Positions 48,447 through 60,845 of a DNA stretch of 64,000 nucleotides are shown here, piece after piece. Under the pieces are notes generated by a model, which saw only the letters and a list, made by a program, of their open reading frames with translations, was not told the DNA's origin and did not search any database. A program made the position numbers and the translations under genes. This stretch comes from Turbatrix aceti (taxonomy: Eukaryota; Nematoda; Chromadorea; Rhabditida; Panagrolaimidae). The stretch's first letter is position 1; each line of letters opens with the position of its first letter. The DNA lies in NCBI GenBank assembly GCA_963969345.1, contig OZ017766.1:806001-870000 (forward strand), in the 5' to 3' direction.

Positions 48447-51400
48447 TCATCCTGCTCCGCCACCGTAACGACCGCCTCCGCGTCGTTGTTCGTAGCCGCC
48501 GCCGCCGCCACGAGGGCCACCACCACCGCCGCCGCCTCGACGATGATGATCGCTTCGGAATCCTCCACCGCCACGGTCGCTGCTCACAGATCCCATGGAT
48601 TGACGAGGGCCTCGCGAATCACGATCCCGGTCACGGCGTCCACCACCGCCTTGTATCGGCGGGCGTCCACCACCCCCGTGACGGCTGCTGGCGGTCGACA
48701 TGTTGGACGAGCTCCCGCGATACTGCCTCGCGCCACGGCCACCGTCGTAACCGCCCTGCGGATACCTGTTGGTGGTGGGCTGATAGGAAGCCGCTTGTGG
48801 CGGGCCGTAGGGAGGGATGAAGTGTTTGTCCTGTTCCAGTTGAGCCGTAACAAACTTGAAATCTTCCTCGGCGAATTTGGCCGACTGAACAAAGATTCGC
48901 TTTCTGTTGAGCTCGACTCTCGGGCGCACTGTTTCGTTCTTCATCAGGTCCTCAGGCTTCGGGTGAGTTCCAAAGTCCTTGACGTACAGAGCTTCCCGCT
49001 GTTCCGGGGTCAGGTTGAACAGATGATTGGCCAGCTGTCGAAATCTGGGATTTTCTGGATTTCGATTTGTGTCTAGAAAAAATATTTGCACATAAAAGCG
49101 TATTTTTTTGCGAGAAAACCCACACGACAAGCAAAACTGCTGGAGGTGAGCTCTGTCACCCTTCTCACCGCAGAGTCTGCATCCGTCGTCTCGGAACGCC
49201 GGACACGCAGGCTTCCCGTCCTCAGCGTACATCCAGTGACTCGTGACAATTCGTCTCGGCTTGCGGATGGAATCGCAGTACGGACAAAATTCCTTTTCGG
49301 TGACCGGTGGGGCGACGACGACTGCAGCTGCGGGAATAGCGGCTACCAGAGGAATCCCACCAATCATCGGCACGGCTGGCATCGATGATTCCGGCTCGGT
49401 CGATGTCGTCTTGGCGAGGCTCGCTTTGTCTTCCGCCGGTTCCGGCGGGGGTGGGGGGGTCGACTCCCTGGGCGGAAGCTGCTGGGGGGGATCGAGGGGG
49501 GGCGCAGACGTCGCCGGCGACCTCGTGTCCGGGCTGAATGATTCTTGGGGCTGAACTGGCTGTTGGTATCGTTTGGGTTGATTTCTCGCGGATCCGGCGA
49601 CTGACGATGCCTGACTCCTCCACGAGTCGTTACGTTCTCGTCTGGATGGCGGCTGGTAGTGCGCTTGTTCCGGTCGGCGTTGGTTCCTTCCCCCGGTTGT
49701 CCGGGTCGTCGTCGGTGGTTCAGAGAGGCGCTGTTGCGGCTGCGACTGTGGATTTGAGATCTGATCGGCCTTGGGATGCTGTTGTTGGATGGGAAGCGCT
49801 CCTTCGGGGCCAGACGTCGGCTCAGGTGGGTGTTGTTGGGGGACTTCGAAGGGTGGGTTCTGGCCGTCCTGAAAAACGTCCGTTGTAAAAAGTGATAAGA
49901 CGGCCTTCATTTCCGCCAAAAAGCAAAAAAAGCCAATTGATAACAACCCATATCTTTCAAAATCAACAACTCACCCGCTCAAACTGCTGATCGTGCTGCA
50001 GAGGAGGCAGACTGCCTCCCCGTGCTTCCACGTCGGACGCCGGAGGTCCCTGTCCTGCATTCGTTGCATCCTCGGAATCTTGTACCGGATTGAGCAACTT
50101 GATGGCCTCAAGCATGGTGCAGGCGTCATCGATCGGGGGCGCCGGCACTGCTTCTGGCTGCTGCATCGGGTACATGTGCTGCATCTGCATACCCTGGATG
50201 TTGGGATTATAACCGGTCGGCTGAGGCATCAGAGGCTGCTGATACTGAGGATGTGTGTAGTAGGCGTATTCCTGGGGTTGCGGGCCACCTTGTTGTATGA
50301 TTAAGCCTATAACAACGAAAAATACCTCAGTAATAAAAATATTTTTCCCCACCCAAAAGTGTTATACACGTAGAAAATCACGTTTTTGAGAAACAAAGGA
50401 CACGAACAGCGTATTTTCAAAAAATCAGCAAAAAATGCAAATTTTTTGGGAGTTTACTTTCACTGGCATTTCAAATTTTTTTACCACTGAATGAAAAACA
50501 TACCTTGAGGCACATACGGATACCCTTGTTGGTAGAAGGGCTGCACCATGCCGTATGGACCAGACTGCATTTGAAAAGACGGATTGTGTGCCACCACCGG
50601 TATGCCTTCAGACACGACCTCCTGGTATTCATCCTGCGTCGCGTCTGACGAAACCGACATCGGCGGTGGGGGTTTGTCACTTCCACGACTGGCATTCGAA
50701 TCGTGACGACCGCCTCCTCGATTTCTGCCTCCAGTGCTTCGGCCTCCGCGTCCTCCACCGCGTCCACGGTGCGAATAGTGGCTGGAAGTCGTCGACGACG
50801 GTCCAGATGGATAGGCGGCAACGTAGCCGCTCCCCGCGTTGTAGACGAACTCGGTACCCCCACCGGACTGGGTGTAATGCGGGACAGCGTAGTTGTTGGC
50901 GTACTGCGGAGGAGGCTGAGGCATGTAGGGCTGTCGGTAGTCCTGGTAGACCATTTGTGGTTGAGGTGGTAGTGGGCCACGTGGTCGGGGTAGACGTCCG
51001 GGGACTCCGATCTGAATTAGCTGTCATGCAATTAAAATTTGAAACTTCACGTAATCGTTGACTGTTAAAATTTTTTACAAAACAAACAAAAAAAAATTTA
51101 ACAAAAAAATCAATCAATGAAAGCGAAAAAAAAGTGGACAGGCACATGCAACAACTACAAAGCAATAAAAAATGTGATTCACCAAAACAGCATTTATGCA
51201 TGATGAGCAGTTTTTTGTCGATCTCAGCAAAAAAGACATGCCATGCCGCACATGTTTTTGACGCATCTCATAAAAACGCTATTGTGAAATAATACCAAAA
51301 AGCGGTAAACTCAAAAATTTACTCTCGTTGCCGAATCAATTAACGCAGTGTTGCTAGAGGTGATTGGAAGTACCATAGCTGCACGCACATGCGTGTAGCT

Positions 51401-52548
51401 CATGCATTTTGTGATTCCCCAATCAGCGAACAACGGAGACCTCGGTTACGGAGAACAAACAATGAGGCTACGCGCGTGTAAAAAATTGCGAAATAAGTTA
51501 TGTTCTAATTGGTAACATCAAAAATGCGTCCCTTGACAATAAATAAAAGTTAAAACTAAAACTAAAAAAAATGAAGCATAAAAAACACAAGAAACGCCAT
51601 AAAAACATGCCAACCCCGACCAAAACTGGCAAATATGAAATCAACACGGCCCTTGAGATCAGACATGAAAATGGCCCGCCAAAGCCCGGCCCGGGCCCGG
51701 CCCGGGCCTGGGCCGGGCTTGGGCAGGCCTGTGACTTTTCAGTAGGCCCGGAGAAGCCCGTTTTGGCCCGGTATTTAATCAATAATGTAAAAAATACGAA
51801 AAATTTACTGTATTTTGGTATTTTTAACAAAAATTTAGTCTCTACAGATAGAAAACACAGTATTTTGAGTAAAAAACAGTAATTTATGTTATTTATATAA
51901 CGATTTGCTGCTATTTTTTTGTATAAAAATTTGAAAAAAAAAACAGAATGGATAATTTCGGGCCGGCCCGGCCCGGCCCAAGCCCGGGCTTTCGACGGGC
52001 CGGGCCTGGGCCTAAAAATTAGGCCCGTTTTCATGTCTGCTTGAGATGTCTCAACACGAAAATATCAAAGGTAAGCATTTCGCTTTTTTGTACAGAATAA
52101 AAGTAGTATTATAAAAACTATATCGTCCCCGTCGTTACTCCCCTCAAAAACCAACCTGTGGATTCCCTTGCTGATAGTAGGCCGGAATACGTGGATAAAA
52201 GGGTTGCCCCTGAATCTGGGCTGTCGGTATCTGACCATTTGTACCGATAACCGGCGTCGCTGGTGTGCTGGCGACACTCGAGGGCCTCGATGAATCGTTT
52301 ACGACAGTCGCAACCGTAACTGCCGATGTCATAGAAGCAGAGTGCTGGAGAGGTGCCGCCTGAGCCGTTGTAACGGCGTAGTACGCGTTACCTCCGCCGG
52401 GTTGTGGGACTGGAGGGCCAGGGATGAACACGGGCTTCGGACCTGCGATGACTGCTCCTCCACTGCCCGATGGAATGACCGGCGGCGGTGGTTGTGGCGG
52501 ATATGCGGTTAGTGGCGGTGGTGCGCCTTGGAGTGATGGTCCCGACAT
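48447..52548 (-). CDS. nos: Nanos-type zinc-finger RNA-binding protein with RGG tail, 887 aa
   Basis: Minus-strand exons 52548-52156, 51020-50504, 50306-49975 and 49868-48447; phases match and a 5' UTR exon appears to end at GTTGAC/GTAAGT near 52612. Nanos proteins repress translation in the germ line with Pumilio. The diagnostic double CCHC finger is at residues 609-660 (49286-49131): spacing C-2-C-12-H-10-C-7-C-2-C-7-H-4-C is exactly that of Drosophila Nanos, with motifs CPYC, CRLCGEKGDRAH. Before it lie about 600 residues rich in Pro, Gln, Tyr and Gly, including an Arg/Gly segment (RGRGGGRGGRSTGGRN) in exon 2. After it a conserved-looking segment (about 681-760) leads to an Arg/Gly-rich tail (about 786-887, GGGGRP, RRGGGRYGGG). 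A 51-bp stretch at 49123-49073 looks like an intron in frame, so an 870-aa form is possible. The size and RGG tail are unusual for Nanos. Confidence 0.85.
51660..52039. mobile_element. hAT-like MITE in the first coding intron of Nanos (CAGACATGAAAA family)
   Basis: 380 bp, ends CAGACATGAAAATGGCCCG and CGGGCC...TTTTCATGTCTG, exact 8-bp duplication CTTGAGAT at 51652-51659 and 52040-52047. GGCCCG arrays at both ends. Same family as 15040-15356. It lies in the 1.1-kb intron between Nanos exons 52548-52156 and 51020-50504. Confidence 0.88.
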
Positions 52549-53342
52549 GTTCAAGGATGCTGAACGGTTTTTTATATAAAAGCACAATTGAAATGTCAAA
52601 CAAACTTACGTCAACACAACAGTCAGGGATGGCAACTCCCACAACTGTTGTGAAAGCGCGAAGTTGTGACGATATATTCCACCAAAGTTGTGGCACATAC
52701 ACGCACAAATCACTCTTCTGGGGAGAAACAAAAGGGCAGAAGGCTGGATTGGCTATCGCCTCAACTCGTCGTCCTTCGTCGTCGTCGTCTTGCTTTCGTT
52801 CAGCGCCTAACTTGTTCCTGTTTTCCTTCTTTGTTAACGCTCACATAAAAATGAACGGTGATGAGTAAAAAAGGTGTAAAGAGCACTTCGCGCCTAAAAA
52901 AATAAAAAACGCAAACCATCATTTGAATTCACGTGAAAGCCTTCTGCAAATGGCAAAAATCAAAATTCGATAAGATATCCAAGGATCGTTACGCGATAAA
53001 AGTATAAAAAAAGCAGCTTGTTGCCAGATCAAAAGCTTCGCGGACAACCAACGCTGACCTTGGCAAAACTCACGGCTTCCACTTTTTCGTTCCGTGTTCG
53101 TGTTTCAATCGTTGTAGGAATACAGCGCGAACGCGTTTTGCGTTTCAAACTCTTGATTTTCTTGAAGGACATAAACCGAGATGGTGCCAGCTTTTTTAGG
53201 GATATTGATCGATATTATGCAACCTTCATGTGCTTTTTGCTTTGCTTTCAGTTTATTTGGCCCGCGCAAATACATTGATTTTTTTATTCCCATCGCATGT
53301 AGGTACGTAGAAATTTATTAACAACCAAAAGAATAACAAAAA
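52549..53342. other. Region upstream of Nanos and downstream of the chemoreceptor gene
   Basis: Includes the likely Nanos 5' UTR exon (upstream of 52612). No further gene recognised. Confidence 0.4.
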
Positions 53343-56300
53343 TTACTGCCACATTTTTTTCATTTCATTAAAGTGAAAATCGAGGGCTTTGGCATCCTTG
53401 AGGTGTCGTTTGCGTCCATAAGGTGTGAATTTCGGTTCTATTTGGTTCCTAAATATCCTGCATAATTTACGTCATTTATTTTTTACCCGAAAAAAAAACA
53501 TACTTGCATATCAGATGATACCACGTCTGCTTTCGGATGAAAGGCAGCGGAATGAGACTGAAGAGAAGAATAAACGCGTTCAGCCTCACAGTGCTGTAAT
53601 GGAGTTGTTGTTGCCGCGACATTTTAGGAGGCAGAATGTAGTTTTCAAGAACTACAGAAACACCGTATACGGCGCCTTGGAGTAACATTATGACAATCAA
53701 AATACAAAATGCCTTGGTGATACGTATGTTTTCGGCTCGCTGGTAGCGTTCGCTTAGGCCCTTAGATTTGCCTATTCCACGTTTGTATTTGACGACATTT
53801 ATCGCGTGAAATATAATTATTGTCTGAAATTTAGTTGACGGTAGCAACAGTACACATCATCTTTCGGTGATGCATAACCCCCTGAGAAATAGCACTTGTT
53901 GTGTACGAAAATATGACCGTAAACAGAATGCTACTCTTTTTCATTGCGCTCCCGAGCGCGCGATGTACCCATGGTTTTAACACGAAAAGTCGATTTTGGT
54001 CATTTTTGAATGTTTAAAAAACAACATTGCTGTATATTTTGGTTTTAAAGATCGTTATGGGGGTTATCAGCGGTGGCGAATCTGATAGTGATATCAAAAA
54101 ATTGATAAGCAATCAATAAATCAATAATTTTGACAAAAAATTACTGTAACTTAAAAACGGACTGTAGAGTCTGAAAACTGAACAGTTTACCGTATTCTAC
54201 GACCTCGAAAACCCGTGTATGCCGAAATCGGGCCACGGTTCCCCATCGAAAAAAAAAGTTATTTGAATTTAAAAATTAAAATTCTAAAAGCGTTTTTATA
54301 GCTCAAAATCAATAATTTTTTTCCGGATCAAAAAATTTTCAAAATTTGTTAAGTTTTTAATCAGAGTGCCAAAATTCGTTTTTGGCAATTTCAAACTGAC
54401 TTTTTAAGAAGCTTACAAAGTCAACACACTGCGCGCAAGCACAAGTCAAGACACTGCGTGCGCATCGTTTTCTTCATTTCAGCGCGCGCTTTTGCAGGGC
54501 ATTTTAATTCAAATTCAAATAACTTTTTTTTTCGATGGGGAACCGTGGCCCAATTTCGGCATACACGGGTTTTCGAGGTCGTAGAATACGGTAAACTATT
54601 CAGTTTTCAGACTCTACAGTCCCTTTTTGAGTTACAGTAATTTTTTTCCAAAATTATTGATTTATTGATTGATTATAAATTTTTTGATACTACTATCAGA
54701 TTCACCGCCGCTGATTACCCCCAAAACGATCTTTAAATCCTAAATATATCTATTTTTTACATTCGAAAATGGCCAAAATCGAGTTTTCGTGTCAGAACCA
54801 TGGGTACATCGTGCGAGCGTGGGCCGAGCGCAATGATTCGAAAGCGGGCGCTCAACGCACCGCATGCTTTTTTCTGACATTGGGAGAAAAAGAAACGCGC
54901 GCGCGCGTCAAAAGAGGCATTTACAAAAAAAGGCCCTGAAGCTAATTTTTGTTTGTTATGCTAAACGTCACTTGGGTAGGATTAGGCATGTCCCAAAGAT
55001 TGTTTTAAACCACTCGCGGCATTTCTCGGATAATTTTGCGCTGTGCTACAGGCGTTAAAAAAACACGAAACTTTCAAGTGCCGTAACTCACCAAAATGTC
55101 TGGGAATTTTAAAAAGTTTTCAATAGCGGGATTCCTTATGTCAAGAAGAATCAGTGTGCACAATATGGGGCCCTGGATCGCAGCCGTTTTGGAGATTCAT
55201 AAAAAAAAACGATTCTGCGCTAAAAAATGCGCACGCGCATTGCATATTTTGTGGTTCGTTTCGCCTGCTGTTCCGTTCAGGGTTCCTACAGCGAATAAAT
55301 TTCAGCGAAAAGTCGGAATCACAAAAAGGATCTGAATTTTTTATGGCTTCTGATTCCTTTGTTTTTGATTTATTTCTGTCTTGTTTTGATTAAGGGCATA
55401 ATTATTAACAATATTTCGTATATTTTTTCAAAATGTATTTTTTTTAGCGCAGAATCGTTCTTTTTTATGAATCTCCAAAACGGCTGCGATCCAGGGCCCT
55501 ATATTGTGCACACTGATTCTTCCTGACATAAGGAATCCCGCTATTGAAAACTTTTTAAAATTCCCTGACATTTCGGTGAGTTACGGCACTTGAAAGTTTC
55601 GTGTTTTTTTAACGCCTGTAGCACAGCGCAAAATTATCCGAGAAATGCCGCGAGTGGCTTAAAACAATCTTTGGGACATGCCTAAGCCTACCCAAGTGAC
55701 CGTTAGCATAACAAACAAAAATTAGCTTCAGGGCCTTTTTTTGTAAACGCCTCCCTTCAAAAATGCGCGCGCGCGCTCCACTGTCAAAAAACAAGGGGAA
55801 AGTAAATGCGGTGTCAACGTAGCTTCCGCTCACAAGGAAAGTGTCAGGGTTCATTTTGGAATTTCTTCACGAAACTTTGCCAAAAGTTTGATTTTACTAT
55901 GAGAAGTTTATACTGAAAAATTCAGTTGCACCGCTCATGATCTGACAGAGTTACGGTAGTCGAAAATCACGTTTTTGCCATTTTTGACGATTTTTGGCAC
56001 GTTCTAGCTAACAAACAACGTTATTTTCAAAATCAGGGTGTGCATCAATCGACGTAGTTTTGCATGGAGAATCAGATAAAAATATAAAAATTTAGGTTTG
56101 CCACCTTAAAAAATGCCGAAATTTGCATTTGAAAAGAGGTCACAATGCCAACATTGGTTTCGGCATTTTTCAAGGTCACAACCCTACGTTATTTTATTTT
56201 TAACTGATTCTCCATAAAAAAATACGTCGACTGATACACCACTTGGTTCTGAAAATGCCGTAGTTTGTTAGCTAGAACGTGCCAAAAATCGTCAAAAATG

Positions 56301-57398
56301 GCAAAAACGTGATTTTCGACTACCGTAACTCTGTCAGATCATGAGCGGTGCAACTGAATTTTTCAGTATAAACTTCTCATAGTAAAATCAAACTTTTGGC
56401 AAAGTTTCGTGAAGAAATTCCAAAATGAACCCTGACACTTTCCTTGTCAGCAAAAAATCTTGATTTCTCAATAGAAAATTTTATGGATTGCTTATTTTCA
56501 TTGAAAAAAATATAAGCGTCCGCTTATTCCTTGAAATCTGACTTGGGCGGCCGCTCTCGAACACCTTGCTCTTTTTACGGTCAAATCGATCGAAAAACGC
56601 TACGCATGAACTTCCCCATTTTTGCGATCAATTAAAAATCCGGATTTTAACGGTATCCAACAATATATTTTATTTTTGTGTTCAAAACAAAAACTCACGC
56701 ATAATACAACAAAAGCGACGGCACTGAAAATGAATCTCTGTTCCAGTTGAATTTGTAGGTAGTATGAAATAACTATGTTAAATATGGACTATAAAATTGT
56801 CATCAATTGCAACAATTGTAAATAAATGTTCAAAACGTACCGTAAAAACGACAAATGCTAGCCAGTAAGAGCGTTGGCGCCATGACGTCATGTTTTCGTA
56901 CCGATCAGCCCAGACTGTTGAGAGTATGCGTTCGATTGCGGTGAAATAGCAAATCGTAGACAGCATAACTTCGATAGCCACATCTATGCTGTACAGTATT
57001 ACCCAGCAGTATTGATCTGGTGGAATACCGGTACTAAGAAATATTATACGTACGATGCTAAAATAGTGACGGAATTCAATTATTCCGAGCCTTACATTAT
57101 TGAGTTCGACGCTACTGCGATTTTCGATTCCTTTTTATTTTATTTGACGCCAAAAAACAACCAATTTGGCAATGATTAATGTAAAACTGTTTAGTTCGAG
57201 AAAGTGGGGTTTAAGAAATTCGAAAAGTTAAACGAACCTGAAAACAGTATATAAAAAGTAGGATAACGAAATATCCGCAAGTACGATTTTGGTGTTCCAG
57301 TGCATGGCTATGGGTTGCGTTAACTCGAAGCAAAGCGTTCCAAGGCACATCACGTTTATACAGGCAGCGAATGTTGTACATGCGATGACGATTATCAT
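53343..57398 (-). CDS. Sra/Sre-like seven-transmembrane chemoreceptor, 297 aa
   Basis: Five minus-strand exons: 57398-57238, 57057-56841, 56788-56699, 53823-53504 and 53448-53343; every phase matches. Seven hydrophobic helices can be placed: IIVIACTTFAACINVM, IVLADISLSYFLY, the YCWVILYSIDVAIEVM segment leading to FTAIERILSTVWADRYE, AFVVFTSIFNIVISYYL, FIFSAVAFVVLCTIIIFHA, AFCILIVIMLLQGAVYG and LNAFILLFSLIPLPF. The AIER...T...RYE motif after helix 3, the LSERYQRAENIR loop before helix 6 and a tail ending NEMKKMWQ fit nematode Sra/Sre-type receptors, which sense chemicals through G proteins in sensory neurons. The N terminus before helix 1 is very short, so an upstream exon may be missing; an in-frame stop lies just before this ATG. 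The intron 56698-53824 (2.9 kb) contains three palindromic elements. Assignment to a subfamily is tentative. Confidence 0.78.
53957..54820. repeat. Palindromic element 1 in the chemoreceptor intron
   Basis: Arms begin CGATGTACCCATGGTTTTAA and the inverse, pairing around a centre near 54390-54450 (CACACTGCGCGC / GCGCGC). It is a diverged member of the family in the centre of the 926-3773 palindrome (shared CCCATGGTTT...ACGAAAA end and GATATCAAAAAA motif). Confidence 0.6.
54867..55800. repeat. Palindromic element 2 in the chemoreceptor intron
   Basis: Inverted arms running from GACATTGGGAG / GCGCGCGCG at the left to CGCGCGCGCTCCACTGTC at the right, centre near 55340-55440. Contains the CACTTGGGTAGG motif and GGCATGTCCCAAA, related to the inner palindrome of the kinase-intron element (5520-5790). 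Confidence 0.6.
55832..56447. repeat. Palindromic element 3 in the chemoreceptor intron
   Basis: Starts ACAAGGAAAGTGTCAGGGTT and ends with the reverse complement; arms about 280 bp with few mismatches, centre near 56130-56150. No coding capacity and no clear target duplication. Confidence 0.65.
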
Positions 57399-58069
57399 AT
57401 TTTAATACGAAAACCAGCGGTAGCACCTACACAACCGGTTATCTCCTAGCTGGCACCTAGAAAATGTTTTTCACACATCTGAAAAATGTTTACACGCACA
57501 CCAATGGCGAACAAGCAAGTTACTATTGTGCCACTTTCCCGGGAGTGGAAAAGCCAAGGGACGAGGTGGACCCGTACGTAACAGTGTGGACGGCAACGTA
57601 CAATTGTTGGATATGAAAAATGCTTTATCTTAATACTCAAAGAAAAAGCCCGTAGACGAGTGAATTAAATGCTAGTTGCTCCAAATTTGTACTTGGACTT
57701 TTTCAACCCAGTTATTATTATAATTTTTAATGCATTAATAGTCTCATGCTCGTTTGCAAAACATAATAACCATTATAAGTGCAATTAATATCAGCAACAC
57801 TAGTTGAACTATAACTGGTCAATACTCTTATTTGAGTTTTCTTTGCCTTTCACGTTCATGTCATACATCTTCATACTTCTCACCCCCTCCCCCCCCCCTC
57901 TTCTCCCGAACCTACATTGTCCTACAACTTGTAGGACAAACCGAGGGGGAAAAACAAAACGAGGGGTAAAACGCAACAGTTACTTGTTATTATTTTTTAA
58001 AAACACGTGGTTGATTTTTTTTGTCTTGTCACTGACTGGCACAACACCCCTCCTCCCCAGCCCCGCTAT
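57399..58069. other. Upstream region of the chemoreceptor gene
   Basis: Could hold a missing first exon and promoter of the receptor. I could not identify one. The rest is AT-rich with a C-rich run near 57885-57900. Confidence 0.35.
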
Positions 58070-58819
58070 TAGGGTTCGACCCCCTCCCCCCCCCGCCCCC
58101 GCGGGGGTGGCCCCCCGACCCCGACCATTTGTGACCCCCGTCGGGGAGTAAAACCCCCGCCCCCGACAGATTCTGCCCCCGGCAAAATTTAGCGTTAAAC
58201 GCGGAAAAACGTTCAAAAACAACACAAATAGGCAAAAAACAGAGCAAAATACGAAAAAATTGTTCAAAATATGCCTCGGTTTTCGTTTTAAGATAAAATT
58301 GACAACTTTTTTTCTTCTTTTTTATAGGACTCGGGGGCAATTGCCCCCGTCCCTGCCGACTTCTGCCCCCCCTCGGGGGCAGAATTCCCCCGACACCTCT
58401 GCCCCCGACTACCCCCGTCCCCGACCCGATACAGGGGGGGGGGGTTCGAACCAGGGTGGCGAAACTCCCATGGGAATTAGAAATAGGGGAATTATCCCAT
58501 GGGATTCCCATGGGAGTCCCCGGGGGTATTTTTTGGTACATTTAAAAAAGTACATGTTCATACAAAAAAGATATCCAAAAACACACTTATTTTATTAATT
58601 GAATAAAATTAAGAATGAAAATAAAATCATTTCCCTAATTTGAAAGAAAAAAGCACGCTCCTGCGTAAAATAACGGTGATATTTTAGGCGGGATCGCGCG
58701 TTTTCAAAATTTCGTGGGGAATTTTCCTGTGATAGATGGGAATCCCGGGATAATTCCCGGGATATTTCCCATGGGACTCCCATGGGAATCCCCTCTTCGC
58801 CACCCTGGTTCGAACCCTA
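58070..58819. mobile_element. CCCCG-rich hAT-like element containing a nested MITE
   Basis: Ends TAGGGTTCGACCCCC and GGTTCGAACCCTA, exact 8-bp duplication CCCGCTAT at 58062-58069 and 58820-58827. Interior is packed with CCCCCG/CGGGGG blocks. The segment 58452-58807 is a different element inserted near its right end. Related to the short element that breaks the gene at 24.7 kb. Confidence 0.8.
58452..58807. mobile_element. hAT-like MITE (CAGGGTGGCGAA family), nested
   Basis: Ends CAGGGTGGCGAAACTCCC and CGCCACCCTG, exact 8-bp duplication GTTCGAAC at 58444-58451 and 58808-58815, which falls within the terminal repeat of the outer element. CCCATGGGA repeats lie at both ends. Confidence 0.85.
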
Positions 58820-58912
58820 CCCGCTATTCTTGCCGAACAGATTTATTACACGTCGTCAACAATAACAAAAATCAACAGTACAATAAACGCAAGCGTAATC
58901 CACTTATAACAA

Positions 58913-60783
58913 TTAAACCTTTCCAAGAACAAATGAGCTGATGATTTCGGGAACAGCCGAGTCAAAGCCGACGACATCGAGCATGCCAGGATCCTTGGGG
59001 TCCGCGATGCTGAATTCCGTGGCAGCCATGCCGACGACGATGAGTTTGGCATCGGGAATGTTCATTTCCTTGCGGTACTTTCGGAGCGCCTCATCCGGAT
59101 GAACTTCACCGAACCACGTCTCGCAATCCGTGTAGATTATGAAAACGTCGATGTCGAGTTTATTCTCGATAGCGTACAACATGGGTGCCGCGCAATCGGT
59201 AGAGCCAAAGTTAATACTGTCACAAGTGTCCATCATCTTCTCGACGTCCCAAGTCTTATCGAAGGGAAGCTTCTTGATGTGGTCCGAGAACGCGATGCAC
59301 TTGACGTTGTCTTCCGTGTTCAACGCGACCGCGGCCATGGCAGCCGTGCCCATGGCGCATGAGAGAGCTTCCGATCCCGCGCAGGGGCAGTGCATGGAGC
59401 CGGAGACGTCGAGACCGAGAAGAAACCGTTTGCCGGTCGGTTGGACGTTGTGGAACGCGTCCAAGAAGGCCGAGTCGAGAGCAGAAACGACCGGCTCGCT
59501 GACAGGCCATGTGTTGCTTCCCTTGATGCCCTTGCCGGCCGAATACGTCTTGTTCGCGATGAGGACGGCCATGGGATGGACGCGGGCCTTGTGAAGGGCC
59601 TGCTCGTCGCTCAGGCGTCTGACCACCTGCTGGACGGCTGCAGGGTTCTCCTTTGTGAGCAGCCCGACGGCCGACAACTTGCCCAGGTTCCGGATGAGTG
59701 CTGTCAAGGGCATCTTGGCGAGAAGAGCCTCCCAGACCACCTTTGAGTTCAGCAGGTTGGTCGGAACGTGCTCACGCACAAGGCCGTTCTCCGTGATGAG
59801 CTGGGATGCCTGGACTTCGGCTTCCGGGGCCAGGGACTTCATCTCGGTGACTGCTTTGAGGAAACTGACGACCTCGACATAGGCAGGCAGCTCGGCATTT
59901 GCGGTAGAGACTTTGTACTTCCGGGCCTTCTTCGTCGGGGGCGCGGAATAGTCAGGATCCGTCAAGGCAAGCTCCAGCTTACCCTCGGTAGCAAAGTGCA
60001 GGATCTGGTCGTAAACGAGAGCCTCTTCGTTTTTCGACTTCACCTGGACGTGGGCCAGACGCAGGAGGTCGCGGTGGGACCATCCATTTCGCTGCGGGTA
60101 CTTTGTGACGTGCATTGCGAGCGTCAGAGACGGTGTTTCGAGGTACCAGTTGGAGACGGCATTCCGCATGGCGCGACTCCAGCCGGAAGACCTTTTGTAC
60201 TCTTTTGAGATCATCTCACAGAAGCCGACAAATGTGAAGAGAAAAGTCGGGATACGACACACCTTCGGAACAGCCTGGTAAGCAGCAGTTTGGAGCTCGA
60301 GGAGGTAATTCTTGTAGACCTGGGAGCTTTCAGGCTTGTCGAAAAGCTTCGCCCGAGTACAGAGCGCCAGGGCGAGCAGAGTAGGCTCCTGCTTGGGTGC
60401 ACGGCCGGCGAGCGAGATGGCCACAAGCTCGCGCAGAATCAGGCCACCGCTGCCTTTCTTGACGATCGCGATGAGATCTTCAATGTTGTCGAGGGTGAGC
60501 TTCTTCTCCGAGACGTAGTACGTGCCACCGCTCGTACCCAGGATAAGGAAGCGACGGATACGATTGACGTCCGAGATTTGGTAGACAAAGCCACCGGCGT
60601 TGTTCATGACCTGTAATTTCGAGTTTCGAAATAAAGAAAAATTTTTTTATAAAAAATCACCTCATCATCGCGTTGTTGCGTCATTTGACCAGGAAGGTCA
60701 TCGAAGTTGAGAGATCGAAGAATAGCGGTACTCTCTTCGATAAGATCATCGTGGGAGATAACTTCGAATCCGGACTCCGACAT
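58913..60783 (-). CDS. rop-1: Ro60 (60-kDa SS-A/Ro) RNA-binding protein, TROVE + vWA, 606 aa
   Basis: Two minus-strand exons, 60783-60661 and 60610-58913, with a 50-bp phase-0 intron; start is the ATG giving MSESGFEVISHDD. Ro60 is a ring-shaped protein that binds Y RNAs and misfolded small RNAs, acting in RNA quality control. Residues about 50-410 form the TROVE HEAT-repeat ring, with the family signatures VCRIPTFLFTF, TKYPQRNGWSH and MPLTALIRNLGKLS. The C-terminal von Willebrand A domain begins PTGKRFLLGLDVSGS, with the metal-binding DVSGSM motif at 442-447, and later TDCETW...VHPDEALR. Length is slightly above the usual 530-540, owing to the longer N terminus and a basic KKARKYK insert near 266. 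No Y RNA gene was recognised nearby. Very confident call. Confidence 0.97.
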
Positions 60784-60845
60784 TGTAGGCAGTCAAGCTG
60801 TGAAGTGTGAGACAAAAACGACTGAAAACGTGTGTCCAGAAAGGG

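Noticed and set aside
57804..58598. Pro/Gly-rich open frames near 58 kb (up to 170 codons)
   Set aside because: They translate the CCCCG arrays of the inserted elements.
58444..58815. GGTTCGAACC motifs resembling a tRNA B box
   Set aside because: They are the target duplication and terminal repeat of nested transposons; no A box or tRNA fold surrounds them.
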